From Saxidomus purpurata (lineage: Eukaryota; Mollusca; Bivalvia; Venerida; Veneridae), in the NCBI GenBank assembly GCA_022818135.1, contig JAFMSR010000010.1, forward strand, positions 16,928,222 through 16,992,221: DNA of 64,000 nucleotides, written 5' to 3'. This document shows, piece after piece, positions 1-12,100 of this stretch (its first letter is position 1; each line of letters opens with the position of its first letter). The position numbers were made by a program, and so were the translations under genes. The notes beneath the pieces were generated by a model that searched no databases, had not been told where the DNA came from, and saw only the letters and a program-made list of their open reading frames with translations.

Positions 1-174
1 TTGCAGGACGAGCTGGAGAAATTTCCCATATCACATGTACATGAACCTACAGCTGTGCTGAAAAATGATGCAAGAGAGACATACAACAATCTTGTATTAT
101 TTACGATAGCGGATGATCCACGGCATAGAAACAGCCCCTCGGACATGCACATATTTCAGAGCGTAAATGCGAAG
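1..174 (+). CDS. EPS8: EPS8 exon 1 of window: C-terminal part of PTB domain
   Basis: Reads DELEKFPISHV through DMHIFQSVNAK in frame 1, matching the last strands and helix of the EPS8 PTB domain, which binds receptor tails (family NELExFPL and DLHxFQCDEVKA segments). The donor is AAG|gtaagt at 174/175, phase 0. The first six bases, ttgcag, could be either coding or the acceptor end of the preceding intron, so the true exon start may be base 7 or lie upstream of the window. Confidence 0.88.
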
Positions 175-3100
175 GTAAGTGCACGAAATCCGTGCAAACA
201 TTGTAAAGCTGCTGTAGTAGTCAACAAGTGGACCCAAAGTTCCATTCATGATTCCCACCTTAGTGGTTCAGTAGTAAAGGTCATTTAAAGGTTCAAGTCC
301 CAGCCTGAGCATGAGGTGTGTCTTTGGACAAAGACACTGATGCCACATGTGCCACAGTCAACCCAGCTGTAAATCGGTTGCAGTGATGAAAAACTTGCTG
401 CCTCTCCTCTGGCGAGCATCTGGAATGAGTGTTCCAGAGCGATTCAATATGCTATGGAGCTTTCTTCATAATCAAACTAAAATAAATTGTATAAACTAAA
501 GGTCATTTACTCATGATCAGTAAAACCTCTTACTTATATTAGGTCATGGGTTCAAGCCCTGTCACACAACTAACTCTGAGAGAAAGTTGGCAGTTTCTTA
601 CAGAGAATGGGATTCAAGTTTACCTTTTAACCACAATGTCATTTATTTTTAGCTCACCTGGCACAAAGTGCCAGAGTGAGCTATTAGGATCGCATTCCGT
701 CCAGCGTCCGTCGTACGTCCGTCCACCATTTTCTTCAAACGACATCTCCTCTGAAACCACTGGGCCAATGTTGATGAGACTTTGCAGGGATGTTCCTTGC
801 ATGAAGCTCTATCAAAGTTGTTCAAAGAATTCCATTCCATGCAGAACTCTGGTTGCTATGGCAACAAATAGGAAAAACTTTAAAAATCTTCTTCTCTGAA
901 ACCACAAGGCCTAGAGCTTAGATATTTGGCATGTAGCATTGTCTAGTGGACCTCTACCAAGATTGTTCAAATTATGACCCCCGGGTCAAAATTGACCCGC
1001 GCGGGTGGGCACTTAGTTTTTGCATAGGAATATATAGGAAAAACTTTAAAAATCTTCTTCTCTGAAACCACAAGGCCTAGAGCTAAGATATTTGGCATGT
1101 AGCATTGTCTAGTGGACCTCTACCAAGATTGTTCAAATTATGACCCCCGGGTCAAAATTGACCCCGCACCGGAGGTCACTTAGTTTTGCATAGGAATATA
1201 TAGGAAAAACTTTAAAAATCTTCTTCTCTGAAACTAAAAGGCCTAGAGCTTAGATATTTGGCATGTAGCATTGGCTAGTGAACCTCTTCGAAGATTGTTC
1301 AAATTATGACCCTCGGATCAAAATTGACCCCGCACCGGCGGTCACTTAGTTTTACATAGGCTTATATAGTAAAAACTTTAAAAATCTTCTTCTTTGAAAC
1401 CACAAGGCCTAGAGCTTAGATATTTGGCATGTAGCATTGGCTAGTGGACCTCTACCAAGATTGCTCAAATTATGACCCCAGGGTCAAAATTGACCCCGTA
1501 CCGGGGGTCACTTAGTTTTACATAGGCTTATATAGGGAAAACTTTAAAAATCTTTTTCTCTGAAACCACAAGGCCTAGAGCTTAGATATTTGGCATGTAG
1601 CATTGCCTAGTAGACCTCTTCAAAGTTTGTTCAAATTATGCCCCTGGGGTCAAAATTGACCTTGCCCGGGTGGGGGGGGGAATCATTTGTTTTACAAAGG
1701 CGTATATAGGAAAACTTATTTGGTATATAACATTATCTAGTGATCTTCCACCAGGCAAGTGGACTTGTACCAAGGTGAGCGATATAGGGCCATCTTGGCC
1801 CTCTTGTTTAAAATTGAAATCTATTTAAAGCATACACAAAAATAGTTGCATGTAATTGTAATTGTGCATAACCCGTTGCCATGCTGATTTCATGCAGATG
1901 CAGTTTTTGTATATCATAATAACGATGAGGAAAAATAAAACTGACATAGATGATGTCTTTCAAGGATGTCATGACTGATATAAAATACTGAATATAAATG
2001 TAATAAGAGCACTTCAAATTCTTTCTTGCAATTCTTCGTTTGCATTCTAGAAATCTACATAATAATGAACTCACATCAAAGCAGACGTAAATGTGTTAAA
2101 ATGGTCTTATGAAGACTTGCTGTTAACTTGTGTGAATTTAGTGCAAGGTTAGGCAAGTATTAAGAGGACCTTCGGTCGGTTATTGTTACCTTTTGTGACT
2201 TCTGGTAGATCTTTACAGTATCCTTACCATAAATACCCTTGAACCTTCAACTCCCCAACTACCCACCCTTCTTGATAATGCAAAGGGCCAAAAAGTCACT
2301 TTGACACAGGAAGTTACTCAATGTTCTTTTTGTATACGGTAATTTAATACTATCCTATGAAAGTATTTGCCAGTTGTTTATTTTGTTAAGCTGTTGTCGC
2401 TAAGCTGTTGGAATGGGGGCTGAGTAAGTTGGGAATACATGTATATGCTGTAAAAGTGGGGGCTGGGGTTCTTATTTTTCGCTAATTCATCTCGCTTGCT
2501 GAAATAGAAAACAATGAATTCACCCATGAAGCACTTCCTAAGTTCATTGAACTTGCTAAAATAGGAAACAAACAATGATTTTATTTAAAATAGCGCTCGC
2601 TTGTGAATTCATTGGAAAATTGAGAAATGAACGACTTGCGAATATAAATACTGATCAAGAAAATTTTGACTTGTTTATTTAGCATATGCGTGGCACTTTA
2701 ACTTCAACACAGAAAGAATTTGAAAGAGATACATCAAAGAAAAAAAGAAGTAGCTCATATAAATTTTATGCCGTAATTAATTGCAAGGATGGATTTTACT
2801 TTCGTAATAAATGTTGGGCACCATATACTCTTGTGAGATAATAGAAGATGATGGGAGTTCGACAGCTGCGGGAATACCCAAGTAAATACTTGTGTTTTTC
2901 ACTTCTATTTTACAACCACCTGCGTTAAATAGGTACCAGATTTATGTCCTGAAAGTACAGTTTACGCATGCATTCTCCAGTGTTATGTGGCCACTTTTGA
3001 AGTTGACATTGTCTGGATATTTTAGTGGGTTTACCCATTGTAGGTAATATAGTACAGTTAGCATGATGAAGTTACTGTCTGCATCAACCTTCAAAATACC

Positions 3101-6100
3101 TATTTTACTTGCAGATTTGTAAAATTATATCAATGAATGACACAATTAATGTACATTGCATTTTTGATGAAGGAATGCTCACAAAACTGTGAATACTAGG
3201 TCACTGTTAAATTTGCAAACTGTTTACAAATATGGCTGTATGCAGGTGAAATCATCTTTTTATTGAGACTTTTTTTTACAATAGAATAGTCCATTTGGTT
3301 CTGAAATGTTTGGTCCTATAATTAATATTGGGTGGTCTTGATAGTGGAACTTCACTGTATTCAGTTTAAAAGACCTGGTATTTCCTGGCTTTCTGTGAGT
3401 GGAGCCTGTAACAACATGTTGGCTGCTGTAGCAACAGGCCCGTTGATCCCCACTGTGGGGGAAACAGTGTTAAGTAACATGATAGCCTTTAATTCTTTTC
3501 CATTATGAAAATACATCAGTATTTTCTTTAAATTAATGTTAAGGTAGTGGGGGTCTAATGGACACTATTCCAAAACACATTAAACTTAACATTTATGTAA
3601 TCTATATCTGTTAACCGACTAGTGTGCAAAATTTAAAGACATTTCACCGTTTAATTAAAAATTAATTCCGTTTTTTGTTGCCCTACCCCCACTTTAGAAA
3701 TACTGACCATATTAAAAGGTACCATAAAAGTTAAAATAGGTATGTTTGCAAGTATATATTTACATTTAAAAAAATTTCCAGGTTCAAAAAGTACTGCAAG
3801 CAAGTAGAATTACAAAACATGAATTATAATTCTACAAGCTTAACATGTGTAACAAAAAGTATGCAATAATGCCAAAAACTAGGGTATACAATTTTCCTAA
3901 TTTTGCCACGAGACATATCACGCATGTACATATACACGACTTTAGCAAACGATTCGGAGTAGGGCCATCACTATTGTTTATTAAACTTTTATAAGTAGTA
4001 TATGAATTGAAATATAAGAAAAAATAAAAATGTTTTACCGTCTACTTTTTGAGATATTCAACTTTAAAAAAGAGCACGGTCAATTTTTGTATTTTCAAGT
4101 AACTGTACAGCTTGATAAAATCAAGGAAAATTAAGATACAGTTTTCAAATCTTGTAAAAGGCTTAATTGTTCATGTTATTCAGTTTGATGACTAAAAAAG
4201 AAAAAAAACGAAAAAAGTTTTGGCTCCTTCGGGATTGAACTCAGGACCTCTTGATCTCAAAGCAGACGCTCTAACCACTGCGCCACAGTACAAAATAGGT
4301 ACTGCTATAAAATCCAAAGTATTCCAAATGATCCTTAAACAGGAAGTACTCATTACACATCCACTACCTTAAATTGTAGGTTTTTGCATGATGGTACCAA
4401 CATTGCATTCAGATTGAACTTTTAGGGACTAAACAGAGCACGGGTTTGATCCCCACCAATGCCCAAGCAGTGGAAGTGTCCTTAGGTGTACTAGTATCAC
4501 ACGTATAATTCCACATTACCTCTCTCTCTTTCTCTCTTCGAGGTTGATTCAGATTCAGTCTGTAGTTAGTCTCGAGAGCAATTAATAAAAGTTGTAAGAA
4601 CTTGCCTTGCAATCAAGATTAAACAAATTAATATGAATTAAACAGAGTGCTAAATAGCTCCAAGATCTTTCAGAATGTCAGCAATATTTTGCATGTGTTT
4701 TTAGGATTCAGTACTTCAGCACTTCTTCATTAAAAAATTTGTACTTTTATGTTCAAATGAGCTGTTGGAATATCACATAATTATAATGTTTTAACCTTTA
4801 AATTGGACATACTTTCTAATGGTTGAGTAAGCATGAATTATGTTTTTAATAGTACGTATACAGTGAATGGTTAAGAAAGTCACTTCATAAACGTTTAAAA
4901 GCCTGTTACTCTTTAAGTAAATGAGTTGAATAAAAAAACTTCTGGGTCATATACTTCTGTAGTGAAGTTCGTAAGAAATTTACATTATGAATTCGCTGAC
5001 ACAAGTGATTGATCAAGCTGGCTTCATTGTTAACCTAAATTACATGTTTTATGAGAGATAAATTACCACCTCCAGGTGAATAAAAATCCTCTATGTACTG
5101 GTATGATATATGTAAAAAATGTGAGCTTGAAAGTTTGACTATGACGTTTCCTAGGTGGCTAGTGATGTTTTTTTTCAACAAGTGTAGATTGTGATCAGAC
5201 CGTACAAATGTTGCTGGCTCTGCTTAGGTACGGGTCCTTGATGAAATAGTGCCATTTGGGTACCTGGGGTCTTGTTCCACATGAAAAACTGGAGGGTTAA
5301 AATATGTTTGTGTATGTTCAAATCTCATTGGCTGTCCACTGACTATCGCCAGGTTCAGCAAATAATTCTGTCTTTTCGATCAATACAGATCATAGTCAGC
5401 CCACACATCCATGCAATCTGAGACAGGGGTTATACGAAGGTTTCTCACATCAGTTGAAAAATAATTGTTATGAATTCAATTTTTGTTTTTCAGGCACAAG
5501 ATATCGTAGATGAGATTTTAGCTGCAAAAGGTGAAGGTGGTGGAAGACGAGGACCTTCTGAGTAAGTCATGAAAAAGATCTTTTAAGTCATAGAAAAGTT
5601 GGGAGACGTATTTGACAAGAAGTGAATAAAGCTTTGGAAGAGCTTTATAAATACGCTGCAAGCACAATAATTGCAGTGTGCCAAGTCAGGCAGGAACAAG
5701 TCGATTGCTTATATGTCATTATGTCACATATTTGTTATTAAGTTATGATCAATCTTGGCAACTATGGTGTGCAGGAGATGATTTAGATCGGGAGCATGCT
5801 TGGTTCGTACGCATGAAAGGTGTGAAACATCTAAATGTAGAACATTAATGTATAATTTCATTTGAAATCAATCTGTAGAAGTGAAGTTTAGACGTCTGCA
5901 GTTAACTTTTAAGCCAAGGATCCAACTTCCATGAGGGTTGTAAAAATAGAATCAATATTAGCATATTGTTATAACTGACTGAAAATAAGGGTGGATATTG
6001 TATTTTCCATTTGTTACTATAGTTTGATAATTGAAATTCTATGGTTCTTTAATCCTTCACATTGTAGGAGACGCATTCCCCCACCACCAAGTGGACCTGC

Positions 6101-9100
6101 ACCAGAACCCCCATATGGCAAGTCTCAAAAATTAAGGGAGACTAGATATGAATACGAGGACCCTCCTCTTGAGGCTCGTCTTCAAGAAACACGACTTAAT
6201 GATCCACCCAGGCTCGCAGAGACTGGCAGATTCAATGACGGTTTGTACATGAGAACAATAGACGGTCATTTTAGTGTCTCTTTGATTCTTGGGGTATGAC
6301 AGTAGAAAAGATTTGTCACAAAATTTGTGACAGATATATAACTGTAGTGGATTGGCCTAGATTTGATTTATTAGAATGCAGTTTAGATTGTCCGCATGAA
6401 ATATACAAGGTTTTGTTTGCTCGTACAATGATACAAAGTGTCTTTTCAAAATTTGTCAAGCACTGGTTTGTTATGAAAGAGTTGATAAATACAGAACGTA
6501 TATACGTGTATCTATTTTTGCACAAAACAGACTTCAGATTACTGCCCATCTTGTTGCATTATAGGATATTTCTGGAGAAATTCATTTATGAGCATAGGCC
6601 TTGATCACTTATATTCATAATCACTGTGCAGATTTATGTTGATTTAATTGTTCAGAAAGGTTGATGCCTGAAACATTTTGTTCATAAACCATTTTTAGCT
6701 CGACTTTTCAAAGAAAAGGGTAGCTATCCTACTTGCCCCGGCGTCGGTGTCCGCGTGGGCGTTAGTGTTACACCTTGGTTAAGTTTTTCGTACCACCCCA
6801 CTTTATTTCAAAACTATTAGAGGTATGGCTTTGAAACTTACCATACTTGTTTACCATCATAACCTCCATCTACAGACAAGAGTACATAACTCTGTCAAGG
6901 TTTTTGACAGAATTATGGCCCTTTTTTGACTTAGAAAGTGTATTGAGCTTGGTTAAGTTTTTCGTACCACCTCACTTTGGAAAAAAAAAAAAAAAAAAAA
7001 AAGGAGAGAAAAAAATACCCTCCAGGGGGGGGGTTGGTGGCACACCTTGGTTTAGTTTTTTGTAAATTTATTTCAAAAGCATTAGTGGTATTGCTTTGAA
7101 ACTAATCATACTTGTTTACCATCATGACCTACATCAACAGACAAGAGTACATAACTCTGTCAAGGTTTTTGACAGAATTATGCCCCTTTTTTACTTAGAA
7201 AATACATTGAATATGGGTAAAATCCACTTATTGTCTTAACCCTTTGAGATATTGCTTTGAAACTTTGAATGCTTGCTTAAATCATTACCCCCATCTGTAG
7301 GCAAGAGAAGGTAACTCTGTCAGGGATTTGTTTTAAAAATTAAGGCCCTCTATCGACTTAGAATCTTGGTTAAGTTTTTCGTACCAGTCCACTTTTTGAC
7401 TAAACTGTTTGAGATATTAATTTGAAAGTTGGAGTACTTGTTTACCATCATGATCCCCAAACATGGGCAGGAGAAGGTAATTCTGTCAAGGATTTTATTT
7501 GAATTATGGCCCTTTTTGACTTAGAAACTCAGTTAAAATTTTCATTCTTGTCCATTTGTTGACAACTATTTGAGATATTACTTTGAAAGTTGGGAGTACT
7601 TATGTACCATCATGAGACCTATCTGTAAGCAAGAGAAGATAACTCTGTGAAAATGTTTCTTGATTTGTACTTAGAAATTCCTAGTTAAAGTCTTGTGTGC
7701 TCTTAACTGTCAAAGTTTTGTTTATTGGCAAGCACTAAAAAGTCGAGCGCGCTGTCCTACTGACAGCTCTTGTTGAAATCGTCAACTCAAACTAGCATCT
7801 TGATTGCATAGAGTAATGGTTGTTATTTTGTAAATACAGTTCTATTTCGAAATAACTAGAGCAGTCTTGAGTTCTTCCCTAAATAAATATACGATAATTG
7901 ATTAAAAAAGAATCCCAATATAATGTCAGCTAATTTGAAATCCTTGGTAAATTGTAACCGAAAACTTCTAAAAAACAATTTCCAGTTTGCTCTTTAAGTT
8001 ATATTCTACGATGTCATAACCTGCCATTGGATCAAAAAGACACATCAAGTCTTTCCGCTTCAAATTTTAGCTTTGGCTTTCTCAAAACTGTTACTACCTT
8101 GTAATGTCAAAGATTCTTGTTTTCCAGAAGCTTTTGCATATACAAACAAAATTTCTACTAACGAACCATTCTCTTTCTATGTAAAGACTTTTTTTTAACT
8201 AAAATTACTGAAACAAAAAGATGTGATTAATATTAACGAAGTATTTTGCTGAGGTAAATTACAGGAAACCGACAGACCTCTATTGATGGTACAAACCATT
8301 ATCACACGTGTTAATCTTAGTCAACAAAGAACTCTAAAAACTGTTTCAAAATGAGAGACTGGACAGAAAGTCTAACGTACGTCTTAACTTTTGTCGGAAA
8401 ATATTTCTAAAAGAAAATTCACATTAATCTTTTCATTTTTTAATGCTGAGTTTTCGGAGACTGCTATTTTAATCTTCATTAGACATTTTAACGTTTAAAG
8501 TTGATTAATTACTTAATAAAATGAATTTCAAATGAAACACTCAACAAATATTTAAGAGTTTGCATTAGTTTGGCAGGGAACAAACAATCTAATATGTGCT
8601 TTCGAATGCATATCTATCTTCCAGGTGTCTTAATATGCATTTTGCTTGTTGCATAAAAATGACAATGATGAAACTACATGTGGAGTTTGCATTGTCGCTT
8701 TTGGTATAATTGATCATCGAGTTACTTGTGCGTTTAGTATTGACTGGTAATGGGTTTTACACAGCCTTTGTGAATGAGGAAAAAGGTCTCTCATTTTCCA
8801 TATATGTTTCAAAGAGAGGAAGTTTTTAATAACTAGTGGACAGAAATTTTTGAACTCAAAATGACATGAAGAACAATTGTAAAGTCTCACTGCCTGACTG
8901 TAAATTCAATTATATTGAAAGCTTAATCAAAAAAGTTATAGAAAATTGTCCATTTCTTACAATACTAGATTTGCAAGGTATGGGGATCCATTACCTGTTG
9001 ACTGGGAGTTTTGTAGGCATAAAAAATTTGCAACTTTGGTGCTTCAGAGTGATCCCTTCTGTAAGACCAAAAATGGGGAAAAAAGGCTGGTCCATTTACA

Positions 9101-12100
9101 GAATCAACTCCCAACAGTTTTGCTAGAAGTATTTTTATAATATTTATTCAAAGATTCATTATTACTGTTACTTACAATAATATGTATGTAAGATCAGGTA
9201 GTCATCTGCTCATCATTTTTTGTAGATAACTTGACAGATTATCGTAGCAGTCTTTTACTGTAAAACTTTTTTTTCTTCTGAATACATTATTGTTCAATTA
9301 TTTATAGGAGTGAAATTAATGCCGGAAGTTTTTAGAGATTCTTTGTTGACATATCCCATGTAACCAGAAGTGTATTTTTAGCACAAACCAGTTAATTTCA
9401 CTTCAGTTCAACCTGTTATGAGTTTTGAAATTATTTCTTGTGCATGATGCTACAATTTTGAGTTTAACCTTTGGGTATGATTGATTATTTCATTATGAAA
9501 CTTGATTTTGTTTGTAAAAGATCAGATTAATTAATAACTTGAGTACATACGCTTTTTTTGGGATAAAATGAAAGTAGTAATTTAAAAAAAAAAAATTATT
9601 TGGAGCTTATCTAAAACCAAAAAAATCAATATTTATTTCGATGATATTGATGTACAGTTCAAGTTGTATGCCATGTCTCAGTGACATCTGCATTTACCGT
9701 TTGTAACAGGCTGTAAGTTGAGACATGGCTCACAACTTGAATAGAAGTGTTTGTAAAAGAAAATGTTATTTATTTATTTAGTGGAAGTTTTGCTTTGTAA
9801 ATTTTCTCATGATGAAAATTTGTCAGTGAATAAATCAACAGGTTTTTGTATATTTAAGAAACTTATTTACTGACTTTAAGAAGAGCTAAAGTTAAATATG
9901 TAAACAGTTGACAAGAAATGATTTCATTGATTACGTATAGTTTGTGTGACACCTTTGTTGTGTTTGTGTGTTGTTCTTTCACTCACATAAGTATTGTCAC
10001 TTTCACCAGTATAATACAAGAGTAGCTGTGCTGTTTTTCTGTGCTTAGGCCAGCTTGTTGTGCACATTCTTTTCATGACGTCTTTTCAAAACCTTCTTCT
10101 AATATCTCTTTTATGAGTCACAATGTGTGTTTCACAACATGTACAATTTTACTAACTTTGGCATATATTTAGATTGTCCCTTCAGTGAATAGGTGGGCTA
10201 GTAGGGGAAGTGGGCATCTCTGGTCTTCCATTTATGTTTGCTTGCATTCTGTTTTCTAAAAGAGAGAATTTGTCCTCTCGTGTGCACTTGAGTCATTTTT
10301 TCTTCAGTATTATAGAAAGCAGTATGTTTTGGCAAGAAATATGAATATGTACAGCAATTGATAGTTCTCCATTAAGATGGGTCAGAGTGAAGTTATATTA
10401 ACTGTATTGCTGTATTAGGTGATTTATACTTAAAGCAAGCAGATGGATCCATGAATATTACAAATCAAGGGACAGAACTCCATCCCCTGTCAGAGACTCG
10501 TGGAGAGATGTGCAGACAGTTGGATACTCTGGATTCCCAGACTTCGGCAACAGTACCTCCCATAATCGGGAATACCGGTCTGAGAGGCATCAGTATGTGA
10601 AGCCAAACACTAAGACTGGTACGCCATTCGGAACCTGGAGCGGACAGAATTATGATCCAGTGAAAGGGACAGGCCGGAAAAACAAGAAAGGGAAGAAATG
10701 GTTCCAGTTCAGTTCGAGTAAAAACAGCGTGAAGAAATCAAAAGCGGGAAAAGAGAACCAAGGATATGAATATAGCAGTACCACCCTGCCGTTAATGAGG
10801 TCCGTTTCCAGCGGAAATGTGTATGCAGAGCCGTCAAACTCGCTGAGACGTAGAATCCAGAGTGATACCGATACAGAATCTGGTGCACATTTACTGACCA
10901 ATGACCAATGGGGAATTGATATGATTGATTCAGGTATTGTTTGGTCATGCTCCCATATCCATTCCAAAATTGTAACCGACCAAAATTGCAGAATGTGGAA
11001 TGAGTCGCCCTGTAACAACAGTACAAGCATGGGAAGAATGGACTTATATAATCCTTTAGGAATGATTACCAGCTAAACGAGCTAAAAATCGGCATTTGGC
11101 AAAATAAAAAAAAATCCGTGTTGAAGGGAGATTCTGTGAGATAACAGCATATTAATACAGGATAAGAAAAAATCTATGCGTTTAAATGAACGTAATTATT
11201 AATGTATGTGTATGTAAATATGTATTGAATGCAGAAAATGGCAACTATTGTGCATGGTTCCTGCGTAACCTTTGAATTAACAAATATTAAAACAGCATGG
11301 ACACTTAATTAACGCAAACAAATGCATGGAATTTAATCTTAGTTAGGCAGAAGTAAGTTAAAGAATTGTTTTGTTATAATAAATTCAGCGTCAGCAATCA
11401 GTATACATAAAGTGATGATATACATAAAGTTTTAGAAAGGCATAAAAGTAGTCTGTATTTCTGGATAAAACTTTTACCTATAAATTTGTTATCCTATATG
11501 TCACTTGTGACACTACATGTCACTTGTGACATTCCAAAATGATGCCCTTTTGATACTGACACCAGTCCTGTAGATATGAACACTTGCAAGATAGTTTTGA
11601 ATGTATAAAATTGAGTGCAGTTGTACGAAAAACCCACAAGGTGAAGATTTGCGCCCACTGTGGCTCAAGATCAACCTGCATGCCTACCAAGTGTAATCCA
11701 GACCCATACTTTTTGCTTACCCATCACAAGAGTAGTGATATAGTACTGGAGTCTGTCCTTAAATCATAAAGCTTGTTTTGACACAATTTTTTTTTGCAAT
11801 TTGGAGCCAAGACATTTGCTCAAGCTAAGAAAAAGTTTTAAAAAATATTTGATCATCTTAAAGTTCCAGGAACACCTCAAATTTACATAAATAATTTACA
11901 ATAAAATTACCCATAAAACAATGTTTGCTAATGCTTTTCTTTCCTCTTCTGATGACTCTTCTACACAAAGAAAGTAATACCAGAAAGACTTTCTTATTTT
12001 TTGCAGTATAATAAAAAAAAACAACTGCACTCTTATTGTATTATTATGTATGTTTGGCTTAAAAAAATTTGTGTTAAGAATGTTTTACGTTCAAATAACA

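Larger units (their letters stand above)
175..5493 (+). other. EPS8 intron 1 of window (5.3 kb)
   Basis: GT..AG intron. It holds SINE-like pieces (215-630), the AGCTCACCTGG-type element (651-1809), a TA-flanked inverted-repeat element with a tRNA-like segment (3541-4370) and a fragment of the GATCATGAYC family near 5385-5435. I recognise nothing in 1815-3540 or 4620-5340. Confidence 0.75.
6241..10435 (+). other. EPS8 intron 3
   Basis: It holds the AGCTCGACTTTT element (6697-7774) and a hairpin (9658-9741). AT-rich sequence at 6300-6690, 7780-9650 and 9750-10430 shows nothing I can name; the small frames there lack splice sites or family motifs. Confidence 0.7.

Noticed and set aside
4205..4290. 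A functional tRNA gene on the minus strand
   Set aside because: The A and B boxes are good, but the anticodon stem does not pair well and the sequence sits inside an inverted-repeat element.
6296..6604. 102-codon frame right after EPS8 exon 3
   Set aside because: It overlaps the end of the exon 3 frame by chance and has no family similarity. The family alignment requires splicing at 6240 to exon 4 or 5.
10440..10442. CAG as the acceptor of EPS8 exon 4
   Set aside because: It is the better-looking acceptor, but it leaves one base and breaks the frame from exon 3 and the 498-nt symmetry. The AAAG at 10432-10435 keeps phase. RNA data could reverse this choice.
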